64,000 nt of DNA from Allobosea sp. (lineage in GTDB: Bacteria > Pseudomonadota > Alphaproteobacteria > Rhizobiales > Beijerinckiaceae): the NCBI RefSeq assembly GCF_017308015.1, contig NZ_JAFKFW010000014.1, positions 62,001 through 126,000 on the forward strand, given 5' to 3'. The notes under the pieces are model-generated. The model ran no database searches. It saw only the letters and a program-made list of their open reading frames with translations, and had not been told where the DNA came from. Of this stretch, positions 38,488 through 48,118 are shown in pieces. The number at the start of each line of letters is the position of its first letter. Within the stretch, counting starts at the first letter, position 1. A program made the position numbers and the translations under genes.

Positions 38488-39522
38488 ATGCGGGCAGAAC
38501 AGGACGAAGCCTCAGCCTTGCTCGACGGTCTCGATCTCGACACACTGCTCGCCGCCCTGACCCGCAGTCGCGGCTATGACGCCGCCTTGCGCGATCCGCC
38601 GGGCCGCCGCGGCTGGAGCGACGTCACGCCGGGCTCGACCAACTTCCTCGATCTCGACGAGCGCATCGACCGACTGGCCCGGCTGCTCGCCATCAACAAG
38701 GGCACGCCAGGCGCAAGCGTCGCGATCCTGGCCCCGCTCGGGCCGGAGGCGATTGTTTCGATCCTGGCGAGCCTGCGCGCGGGCCTGTCGCCCCTGATGC
38801 TGCCGCTGCACGGCAACGAGCTCGAACTGCTCCGGCTGATCGAGGCGGCGGACGCCGTGATGGCGCTCGGCGTCAGCCGCGTCGGATCGTTGCGGCCGCT
38901 GCTCACGCTGCGCAATCTCGCAATGAGGGCCTTCGGCACACGCTTCGTCGGCGGCTTCGGGCCGGATGTTCCCGACGGAGTCGCCCCGCTCGACCTGCTG
39001 ATGGCCAATCCGACGCTGCATCCGCTGCCACAGCTCACCGAGCGGCCGGTTCTGCAGGTTTGCGACGGCGTCGCGCTGCGTGGACCGTTCACGCTGCCGG
39101 AGCGGGATCTGCTCGCGAAGGCGCTCGACATCTCGCGGGCGCTGAAGCCGACCATCTCATCGCGCATCGTGACGACTCTGGTCGGCGGCGATCTCGCGGC
39201 GCTCGCGAGTGGACCGGGCATGGCGATGCTGAGCGGCATCGAGCTGCTCACGCTCGGGCTGTTCAACCTCGGCGACCTGCAGGCCTGCATCGAAGGCGGT
39301 CGCCATGTCCATCTGGTCCTGCCCGGGAACATGGAACCGGCATTGGCGCATTCGCGACTAGCAGAGCATCCGGCCCTGGCCAGCCTGGTCTTCGTGCACC
39401 GGGCGACGGAAGCCCGAAGCCTGCCCGCCATAGATCGTCCGGACATTGCGATCGTCGATATCGAGGCGCACTCGGCCACGGATATCACCGTCGTCAAACG
39501 GCAGGGCCCGCCGGCCGCCTGA
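38488..39522 (+). CDS. adenylate-forming-enzyme-like protein lacking the ATP-binding half
   Basis: A 344-residue protein. The layout resembles the N-terminal subdomain of acyl-CoA synthetases and related ANL enzymes: a F-L-D-L-D-E-R-I-D-R-L-A-R-L-L opening helix (about residues 52-66), V-A-I-L-A-P-L-G-P-E-A-I-V-S-I-L-A-S-L-R-A-G-L (about 76-98), then the later G-x-D-L-A-A-L and H-V-H-L-V-L-P-G-N-M segments. I find no P-loop (T-S/G-G-T-T-G-x-P-K), no A5 Y-G-x-T-E and no lid domain, so it cannot be a normal ligase. It could be a binding-only or regulatory relative. The family call is inference from pattern, not certain. Confidence 0.5.
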   Translation: MRAEQDEASALLDGLDLDTLLAALTRSRGYDAALRDPPGRRGWSDVTPGSTNFLDLDERIDRLARLLAINKGTPGASVAILAPLGPEAIVSILASLRAGLSPLMLPLHGNELELLRLIEAADAVMALGVSRVGSLRPLLTLRNLAMRAFGTRFVGGFGPDVPDGVAPLDLLMANPTLHPLPQLTERPVLQVCDGVALRGPFTLPERDLLAKALDISRALKPTISSRIVTTLVGGDLAALASGPGMAMLSGIELLTLGLFNLGDLQACIEGGRHVHLVLPGNMEPALAHSRLAEHPALASLVFVHRATEARSLPAIDRPDIAIVDIEAHSATDITVVKRQGPPAA

Positions 39523-39593
39523 CCGCGCTTCCGCCGGGAACTCTCGCGGTCGTCTCGCGTTGGTGCAGGGGCGTTTTTCGTGGAGTGACGACC

Positions 39594-39905
39594 ATGCTCG
39601 CCGCCGGTATCGTTCTTCTGGCCATCTCCGGCAATCCCGCCGCAGCAGCCATCATCCCCATCGCGGATTCGCCGCCACGCTTCGATATCTCCGCGGCATG
39701 TCGCGATGTCGGCAAGTCCGGCGTCGATGTCGGCCGTCCGGCCAGCGCCTGCCAGGCCGATGAGGAACGGGCCCGCGCCGAGCTCACCGCGCGCTGGCAC
39801 AAGTTCCAGCCGAGCGCCCGAACGACCTGCGTCGAGAGCGCCAGCTTCGGAGGACCGCCAAGCTATGTCGAGGTGCTGACCTGTCTCGAGATGAAGAAGC
39901 CGTAA
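39594..39905 (+). CDS. small secreted Cys-containing protein
   Basis: A 103-residue protein starting at ATG 39594, eight bases after GGAG. Signal peptide (L-A-A-G-I-V-L-L-A-I-S-G-N-P-A-A-A-A), then a mature domain with four cysteines (A-A-C-R-D, A-S-A-C-Q-A, T-T-C-V-E, L-T-C-L-E). A central E-E-R-A-R-A-E-L-T-A-R-W helix and the C-terminal C-V-E-S / Y-V-E-V-L-T-C-L-E pattern recur in small periplasmic proteins of Hyphomicrobiales that I cannot name. No operon partner is evident, though the next gene (40089) is of similar type. Confidence 0.72.
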   Translation: MLAAGIVLLAISGNPAAAAIIPIADSPPRFDISAACRDVGKSGVDVGRPASACQADEERARAELTARWHKFQPSARTTCVESASFGGPPSYVEVLTCLEMKKP

Positions 39906-40088
39906 CGACCGGGCGCGAGCCGGCACGATCGGAAATCGCGGCGCCTTGCGAAAGCCTCGGCATCAGCGACACCGCGCGGCTTGCCCGGAATGGCGACGCG
40001 CCTCCACAAGCCCGCCTCGCTCCGGCGAGAGTTGCCTTCACCCGGCTGCACCGCGAAGCTCGCTCTTCAATCGTCGGAGATCGTCGTC

Positions 40089-40370
40089 ATGCGCGCCCTT
40101 TACCTTCCGCTTCTCGCCACCGTTCTGCTGGCCGGCGCAACGGCAGGGCCGACGCTCGCCAGCCCCCAGGCCTGTGCCGATCTCTGGATCCAGCGCAACG
40201 AGATCTACAAGGCGCAAGGCTATTGCTTCCGGACGAAGCGCGCGATCGCGGCCTTCGGCAATGCCGGCTGCCAGTACGACAATGTCGAGGACCTGCCGCT
40301 CTCTGCCAATGACCACCGGGCGATCGCCGACATTATCCGACAGGAACGGACGATGCGCTGCCCGCGCTGA
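40089..40370 (+). CDS. secreted YARHG-domain-like protein
   Basis: A 93-residue protein starting at ATG 40089, eight bases after GGAGA. Signal peptide to about A-S, then a YARHG-like domain: A-C-A-D-L-W-I-Q-R-N-E-I-Y-K-A-Q-G-Y-C-F-R-T-K-R-A-I-A-A-F-G-N-A-G-C (about residues 28-60), ending with a disulfide-suited Cys near the C-terminus. The domain is common in secreted peptidase-linked and cell-envelope proteins; its role is unknown. Confidence 0.8.
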   Translation: MRALYLPLLATVLLAGATAGPTLASPQACADLWIQRNEIYKAQGYCFRTKRAIAAFGNAGCQYDNVEDLPLSANDHRAIADIIRQERTMRCPR

Positions 40371-40484
40371 GAATCCGATTGCCTGTGGAAGGCAGGGCTG
40401 CCCTGCGCCCAGCGAGGGGAAGGCCGTGCTAGAAGCGCCGGCCGCACCTCCGCGCCACACCCAGCACGACGATTCACCGCCCGC

Positions 40485-41996
40485 ATGACCACTGCAATCG
40501 AGATGGGAACGACAAAGACCGGCGAGCCCGGCCTGATCGATCTCGCCGAATTGCTGGCGACGCGCCTGCTCGTGCAGGGCAATTCCGGCTCGGGCAAGTC
40601 ACATCTCTTGCGCCGCCTGCTGGAGCAGAGCGCACCATTGGTGCAACAGGCGATCATCGATCCAGAAGGCGATTTCGTCTCGCTCGCCGACCAGTTCGGC
40701 CATGTCGTGGTCGATGCCGAATGCGGCGAGGCCGAGTTGCAGCGCGTCGCGCTGCGCGTGCGCCAGCATCGCGTCTCGGTGGTGCTGAACCTCGAAAACC
40801 TCGAAGCCGACGAGCAGTTGCGCGCGACTGCCGCCTTCCTCGGCGGGCTCTTCGATGTCGACCGCTCGCTCTGGTTCCCGATGCTGATCGTGGTCGACGA
40901 GGCCCAACTTTTCGCGCCCGTGATGGCGGGCGAGGCCTCGGACGAAGCGCGCCGGCTTTCGCTCGGCGCCATGACCAACCTGATGTGCCGCGGCCGCAAG
41001 CGCGGCCTTGCCGGCGTCATCGCGACACAGCGCCTCGCCAAACTCGCCAAGAACGTCGCGGCGGAAGCCTCCAACTTCCTGATGGGCCGCACCTTTCTCG
41101 ACATCGACATGCAGCGCGCCGCCGACCTGCTCGGCATGGACCGGCGCCAGGCCGAGATGTTCCGCGATCTCGAACGCGGCCAGTTCGTCGCGCTCGGCCC
41201 CGCCCTGTCGAAGAGGCCGCTGCCGATCCGGATCGGCTCGGTCTCGTCGGTGGATCGCGGCGGTGCGCCGGGGCTGATGCCGTTGCCCGAACAGGCGCCG
41301 GAAGAGGCCGGCAAGCTGATCTTCACGCGCGGCGAGGACGAGCCGCTGCCGATGGCCCGCCCCATGCGTCCCGCGCCGCGCCCGCGGCCCGACCCGACCG
41401 AGGTGCTGCGCCGGATCGAGACCTATCGCCCTGCCCCGCAGCCCGAAATCGAGCCCGAAATCGAGCTTGAACCGGAAGAGCGCGAAGCGATCATGACCGA
41501 GATCCTGCGCGAATTGATGGGCGATCCCGAGGCGCGTTCGCGGCAGGTCGCGGTACTCTACCAGGATTTCACCGTGCGCTGCCGGATGCGCCGGCTCGGC
41601 CGCACGCATCTGAGTCTCGAGGAGTTCCGCCGCAGGCTCGCGGTGGCGCGGGCCGGCGTCAGCGACAGCATCGCGACGAGCGAAGGCTGGCAGGCCGCAG
41701 TGGCGGCCTCCGGTAGCCTTCCAGACGACCTGCAGGGGCTCTTTCTCTACATCGCCCGCACCGCAATCGAGGGCCGGCCCTGCCCCAGCGATGCCGAGCT
41801 GGCGGAGATCTATGGCAGCGCCTCGCCGAGCCGGGCACGGCGCGTACTCAGCTATATCGAGGAGCGCGGACTGATCGTCTGCCATGTCGATTTCCGCGGC
41901 CAGCGGACGCTTGCCCTCCCGACGCTGGGCGTCGAGACCGCGCCGGGACTGGCCCAGCCGCGCACGGCAGGCATGCCCCGCAGCGCGCGGGGGTGA
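40485..41996 (+). CDS. HerA/DUF87-like ATP-binding protein
   Basis: A 503-residue P-loop ATPase of the HerA-FtsK group: Walker A G-N-S-G-S-G-K-S-H (about residues 32-40), I-I-D-P-E-G-D-F-V-S-L (about 57-67, the DUF87 signature), Walker B L-I-V-V-D-E-A-Q-L-F (about 134-143), and the sensor region A-T-Q-R-L-A-K-L-A-K-N-V (about 184-195). After residue 270 comes a proline/arginine-rich linker and a 150-residue C-terminal part that may include a winged helix (S-R-A-R-R-V-L-S-Y-I-E-E-R-G-L-I). No NurA nuclease gene is adjacent, so this is not evidently an end-resection pair. Homologues appear single in related genomes. Confidence 0.85.
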   Translation: MTTAIEMGTTKTGEPGLIDLAELLATRLLVQGNSGSGKSHLLRRLLEQSAPLVQQAIIDPEGDFVSLADQFGHVVVDAECGEAELQRVALRVRQHRVSVVLNLENLEADEQLRATAAFLGGLFDVDRSLWFPMLIVVDEAQLFAPVMAGEASDEARRLSLGAMTNLMCRGRKRGLAGVIATQRLAKLAKNVAAEASNFLMGRTFLDIDMQRAADLLGMDRRQAEMFRDLERGQFVALGPALSKRPLPIRIGSVSSVDRGGAPGLMPLPEQAPEEAGKLIFTRGEDEPLPMARPMRPAPRPRPDPTEVLRRIETYRPAPQPEIEPEIELEPEEREAIMTEILRELMGDPEARSRQVAVLYQDFTVRCRMRRLGRTHLSLEEFRRRLAVARAGVSDSIATSEGWQAAVAASGSLPDDLQGLFLYIARTAIEGRPCPSDAELAEIYGSASPSRARRVLSYIEERGLIVCHVDFRGQRTLALPTLGVETAPGLAQPRTAGMPRSARG

Positions 41997-42093
41997 CCGG
42001 CCGGCCGCCGCGCGAGGCCGTCATTCGCCCGCGAAACTTGACCACCCCGCCCCCGAACGTGCATGACCTCAAGCCGCATTCACGGGTTCGGCC

Positions 42094-42711
42094 ATGCGCG
42101 TTCTGTTGATCGACAACTACGACAGCTTCACCTGGAACCTGGTCCATCTCATCGGTGGGCTGGGCGCCGAGGTCGATGTCTGGCGCAACGACGCGCTGAC
42201 CGTCGACGAGGCGCTTGCCGGCAATCACGATGCGATCGTGCTCTCGCCCGGCCCCTGCACGCCGAACGAAGCCGGAATCTGCCTGAACCTGATCCGCGAA
42301 GGCGCGGGCCGGAAGCCGATCTTCGGCGTTTGCCTTGGTCTGCAGGCGATGGGTCAGGCCTTCGGCGGCCAGGTCGTGCGCGCACCGCTGCCGATGCATG
42401 GCAAGGTCTCGCCGATCCGCCACAAGGCGCGTGGCCTGTTCCGCGGCATCAACGGCCCGCTGCAGGCGACGCGCTATCATTCGCTCGTGGTCGAGCGCGC
42501 CTCCTGCCCCGATGTCTTCGAAATCGAGGCGGAAAGCGATGACGGCCTGATCATGGCACTCTCGCACCGGGAACTCCCGGTCCACGGCGTCCAGTTCCAT
42601 CCGGAGAGCATCGCCTCCGAGCATGGCGCGACGATCCTGCGGAATTTCCTCGATCTCGCGGAGCGATGGCAGAGCGAACGCGAAGCCTCCGCCCTGACCC
42701 TTTCAGCCTGA
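42094..42711 (+). CDS. trpG: anthranilate synthase glutamine amidotransferase component TrpG
   Basis: A 205-residue class I glutamine amidotransferase that feeds ammonia to anthranilate synthase component I (not in this window). Catalytic Cys80 is in F-G-V-C-L-G-L-Q, and the His/Glu pair is in [10 protein letters not shown]. The opening [12 protein letters not shown] and S-P-G-P-C-T-P are family constants. A shared PabA role in folate synthesis is possible. Neighbours trpD and trpC support tryptophan synthesis. Confidence 0.95.
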   Translation: MRVLLIDNYDSFTWNLVHLIGGLGAEVDVWRNDALTVDEALAGNHDAIVLSPGPCTPNEAGICLNLIREGAGRKPIFGVCLGLQAMGQAFGGQVVRAPLPMHGKVSPIRHKARGLFRGINGPLQATRYHSLVVERASCPDVFEIEAESDDGLIMALSHRELPVHGVQFHPESIASEHGATILRNFLDLAERWQSEREASALTLSA

Positions 42712-42726
42712 TTCCGCAGAGTTCCC

Positions 42727-43740
42727 ATGGACGATTTCAAACCCTTCATCGCCAAGGTCGCGACCGGCGCGACGCTCTCCCGCGAGGAAGCGCGCGACGC
42801 CTTCGACACCATCCTTTCCGGCGAGGTCACCAACGCACAGTCGGCCGCCTTCCTGATGGCGCTGCGCGTACGCGGCGAGACGATCGACGAGATCGCCGGC
42901 GCCGTCGGCGCCATGCGCGGCAAGATGCTGCCCGTGAAGGCGCCGCCCGAGGCGATCGACATCGTCGGCACTGGCGGCGATTCCTCCGGCTCCTACAATG
43001 TCTCGACGCTGGCCTCGATCATCACGGCTGCCTGCGGCGTGCCGGTCGCCAAGCATGGCAACCGCGCGGCGTCCTCGCGCTCCGGCGCGGCCGACGTGCT
43101 GACCGCGCTCGGCGTCAAGGTCGGGCTCGACCCGGCCGCGACCGAGCATTGCATCCGCGAGGCCGGGGTCGGCTTCATGTTCGCGCCGACGCATCACGCC
43201 TCGATGCGCCATGTCGCGCCGGTGCGCACCGAGCTCGGCACGCGCACGATCTTCAACCTGCTCGGCCCGCTCTCCAACCCGGCCGGCGCCAGGCGCCAGC
43301 TCATCGGCGCCTTCTCCGAGACCTGGCTGGAACCAATGGTCAAGGTGCTGGCCTCGCTCGGCTCGACCCGCGTCTGGGCCGTGCATGGCTCCGACGGCCT
43401 CGACGAGATCACCACGACGGGCCCGACCCGCGTCGTCTCGCTGGAAAACGGCAAGATCGAGAGCTTCTCGATCAGCCCGGCCGATGTCGGCCTTCAGCCT
43501 GCCAAGCCGGAAGTCCTGCGCGGCGGCACACCCGAGGAGAACGCGGTGGCGCTCAACGCCGTGCTCGGCGGCGAGAAGACCGGCTTCCGCGACATCGCCG
43601 CCTTCAATGCGGCTGCGGCACTGCTCGTCGCCGGCAAGGCCAAGGACCTGAAAGACGGCTTCGCCCAGGCGACGGCCGCACTCGATTCCGGCAAGGCCAA
43701 GGCGGTGCTCGCCGCGCTCGTCAAAGCCTCGAACGCGTGA
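42727..43740 (+). CDS. trpD: anthranilate phosphoribosyltransferase
   Basis: A 337-residue TrpD, joining anthranilate to phosphoribosyl pyrophosphate. The PRPP loop [14 protein letters not shown] (about residues 80-93), [15 protein letters not shown] (about 107-121) and L-G-P-L-S-N-P (about 180-186) are intact. It starts 15 bases after the trpG stop and ends seven bases before trpC. Confidence 0.97.
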   Translation: MDDFKPFIAKVATGATLSREEARDAFDTILSGEVTNAQSAAFLMALRVRGETIDEIAGAVGAMRGKMLPVKAPPEAIDIVGTGGDSSGSYNVSTLASIITAACGVPVAKHGNRAASSRSGAADVLTALGVKVGLDPAATEHCIREAGVGFMFAPTHHASMRHVAPVRTELGTRTIFNLLGPLSNPAGARRQLIGAFSETWLEPMVKVLASLGSTRVWAVHGSDGLDEITTTGPTRVVSLENGKIESFSISPADVGLQPAKPEVLRGGTPEENAVALNAVLGGEKTGFRDIAAFNAAAALLVAGKAKDLKDGFAQATAALDSGKAKAVLAALVKASNA

Positions 43741-43747
43741 GGCCGGC

Positions 43748-44554
43748 ATGACCGATATTCTCGCAAAGATCGAAGCCTATAAACGCCAGGAAATCGCGGC
43801 GGCAAAAGCCGCGGTGCCGCAGGCCGAAATCGAACGCCGCGCCCGCGCAGCTTCCAAGCCGCGCGGCTTTGCCGATGCACTCGCGGACAAGCTCGCGCAG
43901 GGCACGCCGGCATTGATCGCTGAGATCAAGAAGGCGAGCCCGTCCAAAGGACTCATCCGCGCCGATTTCGATCCGCCCTCGCTCGCCCGCGCTTATGCCG
44001 CCGGCGGCGCGGCTTGCCTCTCCGTGCTGACCGACGCCCCATCCTTCCAGGGCCAGCCGGAATTCCTCACCGAAGCGCGCGAGGCCGCCGGCCTGCCGGC
44101 TTTGCGCAAGGATTTCCTCTACGAGCCCTATCAGGTCTACGAGGCCCGCTCCTGGGGCGCCGACTGCATCCTGATCATCATGGCCGGTGTCGACGACGAC
44201 ACCGCCAGGGCGTTGAACGAGACTGCACGCGGGCTCGGCATGGACGTGCTCGTCGAGGTCCATGACGATGCCGAACTCGACCGGGCGCTCAAGCTCGAGA
44301 GCCGCCTGCTCGGCATCAACAATCGCGACCTGCGCAGCTTCAATGTCGATCTCGCCGTGACCGAGCGGCTGGCGCAACGCGTGCCTGCCGACCGGATCGT
44401 CATCAGCGAGAGCGGCATCTTCACGCATGACGACATCGCCCGGCTCAACCGGATCGGCGTGAATACCTTTCTCGTCGGCGAGAGCCTGATGCGGCAGGCC
44501 GACGTCACCGCCGCGACGCAGACGCTGCTCTCCGGCAAGGCCGCCGCGGCGTGA
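43748..44554 (+). CDS. trpC: indole-3-glycerol-phosphate synthase
   Basis: A 268-residue TIM-barrel TrpC that closes the indole ring. Key motifs: [14 protein letters not shown] (about residues 56-69, catalytic Glu/Lys), L-R-K-D-F-L (about 118-123), I-N-N-R-D-L and S-E-S-G-I. No PRAI fusion. Its stop overlaps the GTG start of moaC by four bases. Confidence 0.97.
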   Translation: MTDILAKIEAYKRQEIAAAKAAVPQAEIERRARAASKPRGFADALADKLAQGTPALIAEIKKASPSKGLIRADFDPPSLARAYAAGGAACLSVLTDAPSFQGQPEFLTEAREAAGLPALRKDFLYEPYQVYEARSWGADCILIIMAGVDDDTARALNETARGLGMDVLVEVHDDAELDRALKLESRLLGINNRDLRSFNVDLAVTERLAQRVPADRIVISESGIFTHDDIARLNRIGVNTFLVGESLMRQADVTAATQTLLSGKAAAA

Positions 44555-45033
44555 GCAAGCTCAGCCATCTCGACGCGCAAGGCCAGGCGCATATGGTCGA
44601 TGTCGGCGGCAAGGCCGAGACGACCCGCATGGCGATCGCCGAAGGCCAGATCGTCATGGCGCCGGAGACGATCGCGATCGTGCGCGATGGCAACGCCAAG
44701 AAGGGCGACGTGCTCGGCACGGCGCGCCTCGCAGGCATCATGGCGGCGAAGCGCACGCATGAACTGATCCCGCTTTGCCACCCGCTGCTGCTGAGCAAGA
44801 TCGCCGTCGATCTCGATATCGACGAGGCCCTGCCGGGCGTGCGCGTGCGCGCAGAGGTGAAGATGAAGGGCCAGACCGGCGTCGAGATGGAGGCGCTGAC
44901 CGCCGTCTCTGTCGCCTGTCTCACCGTCTACGACATGGTCAAGGCCGTCGACCGGGCGATGCGGATCGAGAACATCCGCCTGCTGCACAAGTCCGGCGGC
45001 CAGTCCGGCGACTACGAGGCGAAAGTTGACTAG
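44551..45033 (+). CDS. moaC: cyclic pyranopterin monophosphate synthase MoaC
   Basis: A 160-residue MoaC, second step of molybdenum cofactor synthesis. [12 protein letters not shown] (residues 11-22), the L-C-H-P-L active-site loop with K-K-G-D-V and M-A-A-K-R-T, and [10 protein letters not shown] are all present. The GTG start overlaps the trpC stop (GTGA), so it is coupled to the trp genes. AGGAG follows its stop directly, ahead of the palindrome at 45040. Confidence 0.97.
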   Translation: MSKLSHLDAQGQAHMVDVGGKAETTRMAIAEGQIVMAPETIAIVRDGNAKKGDVLGTARLAGIMAAKRTHELIPLCHPLLLSKIAVDLDIDEALPGVRVRAEVKMKGQTGVEMEALTAVSVACLTVYDMVKAVDRAMRIENIRLLHKSGGQSGDYEAKVD

Positions 45034-45039
45034 AGGAGT

Positions 45040-45088
45040 GAGCACGATGTCATCCGAAAACCGGTTCCCACTTTTCGGCATCGTGCTC
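45040..45088. repeat. Rhizobium-type intergenic palindrome (RIME-like) between moaC and moeA
   Basis: GAGCACGATG and CATCGTGCTC are perfect 10-bp outer arms; inside them CCGAAAA and TTTTCGG form a second stem around CCGGTTCCCAC. This is the palindrome repeated throughout Hyphomicrobiales genomes. It ends two bases before the moeA start codon, so the mRNA hairpin would occlude or reshape the initiation region. Confidence 0.85.
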
Positions 45089-45091
45089 TGA
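45047..45091 (+). CDS. possible 14-codon leader peptide coupling moaC to moeA
   Basis: Reading the palindrome gives ATG (45047), 14 codons (M-S-S-E-N-R-F-P-L-F-G-I-V-L) and TGA, whose A is the first base of the moeA ATG (TGATG). AGGAG at 45034-45038 is well placed (eight bases) for this small frame but not for moeA itself, which has no site of its own. Translation of the leader could deliver ribosomes to moeA. That this happens is inference. Confidence 0.35.
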   Translation: MSSENRFPLFGIVL

Positions 45092-46302
45092 TGACGCTCA
45101 CCCCGGTTCCCGTCGCGCGCAAGGCGCTGCTCGACAGCATTCCGGGACCGACCGAGGCGGAAGCCCTGCCGCTGGCGCATTGCGCCTGGCGGGTGCTGGC
45201 CGGTGCGGTCGAGGCGTTGCGGACACAGCCGCCCTTCGCCAACTCGGCCATGGACGGCTATGCCGTGCGCGGCGACGAGATGGCGGAAGGCGTCTCGCTT
45301 GCCGTGATCGGCGAATCTGCAGCCGGCCGGGCTTTCGACGGATCGGTCGGACCGGGGCAGGCCGTCCGCATCTTCACGGGCGCGCCAATGCCGGCGGGAG
45401 CCGACACCATCCTGATGCAGGAAGACGCGGACGGCGTCGACGGCCCGGTGATCCGCGTCCGCGTGCCGCCGGCCAAGGGCAAGTTCCTGCGCGCGGCGGG
45501 GCTCGACTTCCACGAGGGCGACGTGCTGCTTTCAGCCGGACGCGTGCTCGACAGCGCAGCGCTCGGGCTTGCCGCCGCGATGGGGCATCCAACCTTGCCG
45601 GTCCGGCGCAAGCCGCGCGTCGCGATCCTCGCCACCGGCGACGAACTGGTGGCGCCGGGCGAGCCGGTCGGCCGTGACCAGATTGTCGCCTCGAATTCGT
45701 TCTCGCTGGCCGCGCTGGTCGAGAAGGCCGGCGGCGTGGTTCTTGATCTCGGCATCGCCCGCGACGATCATGCCGATCTCGCCAGCAAGATCGCAAGGGC
45801 GAGCGAGGCCGATGCCGATGTGCTGATCACGCTGGGCGGCGCCTCGGTCGGTGCGCATGATCTCGTGCAGGAAGCGCTGACGCGGGCCGGCATGTCGCTC
45901 GGCTTCTGGAAAATCGCGATGCGGCCGGGCAAGCCGATGATGACCGGAAGACTCGGCCGGATGGTCGTGGTCGGGCTGCCGGGCAACCCGGTCTCCTCGA
46001 TCGTCTGCGGCCATCTCTTCGTGCTGCCCTTGATCGAGGCGCTGCTCGGCATTGCCGATGCCGATCGCGACCGCAGCATCCCCGCGATCCTCGGCCGCGA
46101 CATGCCCGGCAATGACGAGCGCGAGGATTACCTGCGCTCCGAGCTCGCGCTGACGCCCAAGGGCTGGGTCGCGACGCCCTTCGACCGGCAGGATTCCTCG
46201 ATGCTCGGCACCCTGGCACGGGCGCAGGCCCTGACGATCCGGCCGGCCCATGCCGCTCCGGCCAGGAAAGGCGATCCCTGCCATATCCTGCCCTTGCGGT
46301 AG
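45091..46302 (+). CDS. moeA: molybdopterin molybdotransferase MoeA
   Basis: A 403-residue MoeA, inserting molybdate into adenylated molybdopterin. [12 protein letters not shown] (about residues 49-60), I-F-T-G-A-P-M-P-x-G-A-D (about 94-105), the L-A-T-G-D-E-L and D-S/N-S-F segment, [11 protein letters not shown] (about 247-257) and G-L-P-G-N-P-V-S-S are intact. It has no recognisable ribosome site, its start being fused to the palindrome described at 45040; expression may depend on coupling. Confidence 0.95.
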   Translation: MTLTPVPVARKALLDSIPGPTEAEALPLAHCAWRVLAGAVEALRTQPPFANSAMDGYAVRGDEMAEGVSLAVIGESAAGRAFDGSVGPGQAVRIFTGAPMPAGADTILMQEDADGVDGPVIRVRVPPAKGKFLRAAGLDFHEGDVLLSAGRVLDSAALGLAAAMGHPTLPVRRKPRVAILATGDELVAPGEPVGRDQIVASNSFSLAALVEKAGGVVLDLGIARDDHADLASKIARASEADADVLITLGGASVGAHDLVQEALTRAGMSLGFWKIAMRPGKPMMTGRLGRMVVVGLPGNPVSSIVCGHLFVLPLIEALLGIADADRDRSIPAILGRDMPGNDEREDYLRSELALTPKGWVATPFDRQDSSMLGTLARAQALTIRPAHAAPARKGDPCHILPLR

Positions 46303-46311
46303 CGGCTTGCG

Positions 46312-46350
46312 GAACACAAGCAGAACGCGTATGGTGTTCGTGCTTTGTTT
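46312..46350. promoter_or_regulatory. LexA boxes in the lexA promoter
   Basis: GAAC-ACAAGCA-GAAC (46312-46326) fits the alphaproteobacterial direct-repeat SOS box (GTTC-N7-GTTC on the other strand). A second near match, GTTC-N7-GTTT, lies at 46336-46350. Autoregulation of lexA follows. Confidence 0.8.
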
Positions 46351-46382
46351 CGAATCTGCGCTTTGAGGGGCTGGCGGCGACC

Positions 46383-47096
46383 ATGCTGACACGCAAGCAA
46401 CACGAACTCCTGCGCTTCATCCAGGAACGCTTGCGCGAAAGTGGCGTGCCTCCCTCCTTCGACGAGATGAAGGACGCGCTCGACCTGCGCTCGAAATCCG
46501 GCATCCACCGCCTGATCATGGCGTTGGAGGAGCGCGGCTTCATTCGCCGCCTGCCGAACCGGGCGCGCGCTCTCGAAGTCATCAAGATGCCGGACGGGCT
46601 CGGCGCGTCGGCGCCGCGTCCGCGGTTCAGCCCCGCCGTCGTGCAAGGCGGCCTCGGCGCGCAACCCAGCGTGGCCAAGCCGCGCCCCTCCACGACCGAG
46701 GACGACAGCCGGCATTCCATTGCCATTCCGGTCATGGGCCGGATCGCGGCGGGCACGCCGATCTCGGCGATCCAGAGCCGCAGCCATACCGTCTCGCTGC
46801 CCCCCGACATGCTCGGCTCCGGCGAGCATTACGCGCTCGAAGTCCGTGGCGATTCGATGGTCGAGGCCGGCATTCTCGACGGTGATACCGTCGTCATCCG
46901 CCGGCAGGACACCGCCAATACCGGCGACATCGTCGTGGCCTTGATCGACGACGAGGAAGCGACGCTGAAGCGCCTGCGCAAGCGCGGCTCCTCGATCGCG
47001 CTCGAAGCCGCAAACCCGGCCTACGAGACCCGTGTGCTCGGGCCCGACCGGGTCAAGATCCAGGGCCGCCTTGTCAACCTGATGCGGCGCTACTGA
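46383..47096 (+). CDS. lexA: SOS repressor LexA
   Basis: A 237-residue LexA. N-terminal winged helix ([28 protein letters not shown], residues 2-45), a linker lengthened as usual in this order (residues 70-115), then the S24 peptidase domain: cleavage site A-A-G in R-I-A-A-G-T-P, catalytic Ser in G-D-S-M-V-E-A-G and Lys in A-T-L-K-R-L. RecA-stimulated self-cleavage derepresses SOS genes. It is convergent with comEC, the two stops overlapping by seven bases. Confidence 0.97.
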   Translation: MLTRKQHELLRFIQERLRESGVPPSFDEMKDALDLRSKSGIHRLIMALEERGFIRRLPNRARALEVIKMPDGLGASAPRPRFSPAVVQGGLGAQPSVAKPRPSTTEDDSRHSIAIPVMGRIAAGTPISAIQSRSHTVSLPPDMLGSGEHYALEVRGDSMVEAGILDGDTVVIRRQDTANTGDIVVALIDDEEATLKRLRKRGSSIALEAANPAYETRVLGPDRVKIQGRLVNLMRRY

Positions 47097-47971
47097 AGAC
47101 GCTCGGTATCGGCCTCGGCTTCGGTGTCGACGGCTGGTGCCGGCTGCGCGGTCATCGTTTGACTGGCGGGACGCGTGCTCGACTCTGCCGGGCGGCGCTC
47201 GCGTCGGCGGGTCCAGGGACGGTCGGCCGCGTTCGGCTCGGAGACATGGCTGCTCCAGCCCGATGCCGTGCGGTAGAGCGAGGTCGCGCCGTCGCGTGAC
47301 AGTGCCATCCGTTCGACGAGCTTGGCTTTACAGGCCCCGCTCCAGGGGATCGCGGTGACAACGAGATCCGCGCGCTGGCAGTCCTCGATGATGGCGAGCC
47401 GTTCTCGCGTGTACGAGATCGTGCGCTTGTCGGCTGTTTGCGCAACGCAAGCCAGCCGGTCGCAGGTCACACCGGCGCGCAATGTCGGATCGTCCGGCGA
47501 GCGGCTGTCGCCATCGGCCGCGAGCCATTGCTGCAGGACGAAGCGGCTGGGCTTGCCCGCGATGGCGAGGCGCCCGTCCGGCCCGCGCACGGCGAGCCCG
47601 GAACCGTCGCGCTCGATCAGGATTTCAGGCCGCTCCGGCTTTCCGGCGATGGCGACGCCGAGGAGCAGCGGGAAGGCCGCGAGCCAGCGCCAGGCCGTGG
47701 TCCAGAGCGTGAGCCAGAGCAGCGCCAGCGCGAAGCAGGCCAGCACGGCTGGGCCGAAAGCCACAACCGTCACGGTGGAATGGTCGATGCTCGCGACCCA
47801 ATGTGCCACCTTGAGCACGACATCGGAGGCAAGCCCCATCAAGGCCCAGGCCGGCCAGTCGAGCCCGAAGGGATAGGCCAGCACGCCGAATACCGCCGCC
47901 GGCATGACGAAAAGCGAGACGAAGGGCAGCGCCATGGCGTTGCCGAGCAGGCCGAAGGGATTGAAGGTCTG
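47090..47971 (-). pseudogene. comEC: comEC 3' fragment, separated from its 5' part by the inserted element
   Basis: This is the C-terminal part of ComEC/Rec2, the inner-membrane channel for single-stranded DNA in natural transformation. From the att repeat it reads Q-T-F-N-P-F-G-L-L-G-N-A-M-A-L-P-F-V-S-L, with several membrane helices and then a soluble tail of about 170 residues. On the minus strand an island-derived TGA stands directly before the repeat codons, so nothing can be read through from the element. An in-frame ATG at 47935 could start a fragment, but it would lack the N-terminal and most of the competence domain. Its 5' partner is at 63662-64000 and beyond. Confidence 0.93.
47959..47971. 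repeat. left attachment repeat (13 bp)
   Basis: GATTGAAGGTCTG, identical to 63662-63674 in the same orientation. Bases beyond both copies differ. It encodes Q-T-F-N of ComEC on the minus strand and lies about 150 bp from the integrase gene. Confidence 0.92.
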
Positions 47972-48118
47972 TCAATACTCAACCGTTTTCATGCGTTGTC
48001 ATCGCTTCCCAATTCATTTGCTAAGTGACTGGAGTTGCTGATTAAATTGCTGTTGATCGTCGTCACGCATTCCCATACATTCGCACTATGATTTGTGGGT
48101 CACGTTGAGAGCGAGGAC

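Noticed and set aside
47959-47971. Integration into a tRNA gene, usual for P4-type integrases
   Set aside because: The repeat lies in protein-coding comEC sequence and no tRNA fold is present at either end.
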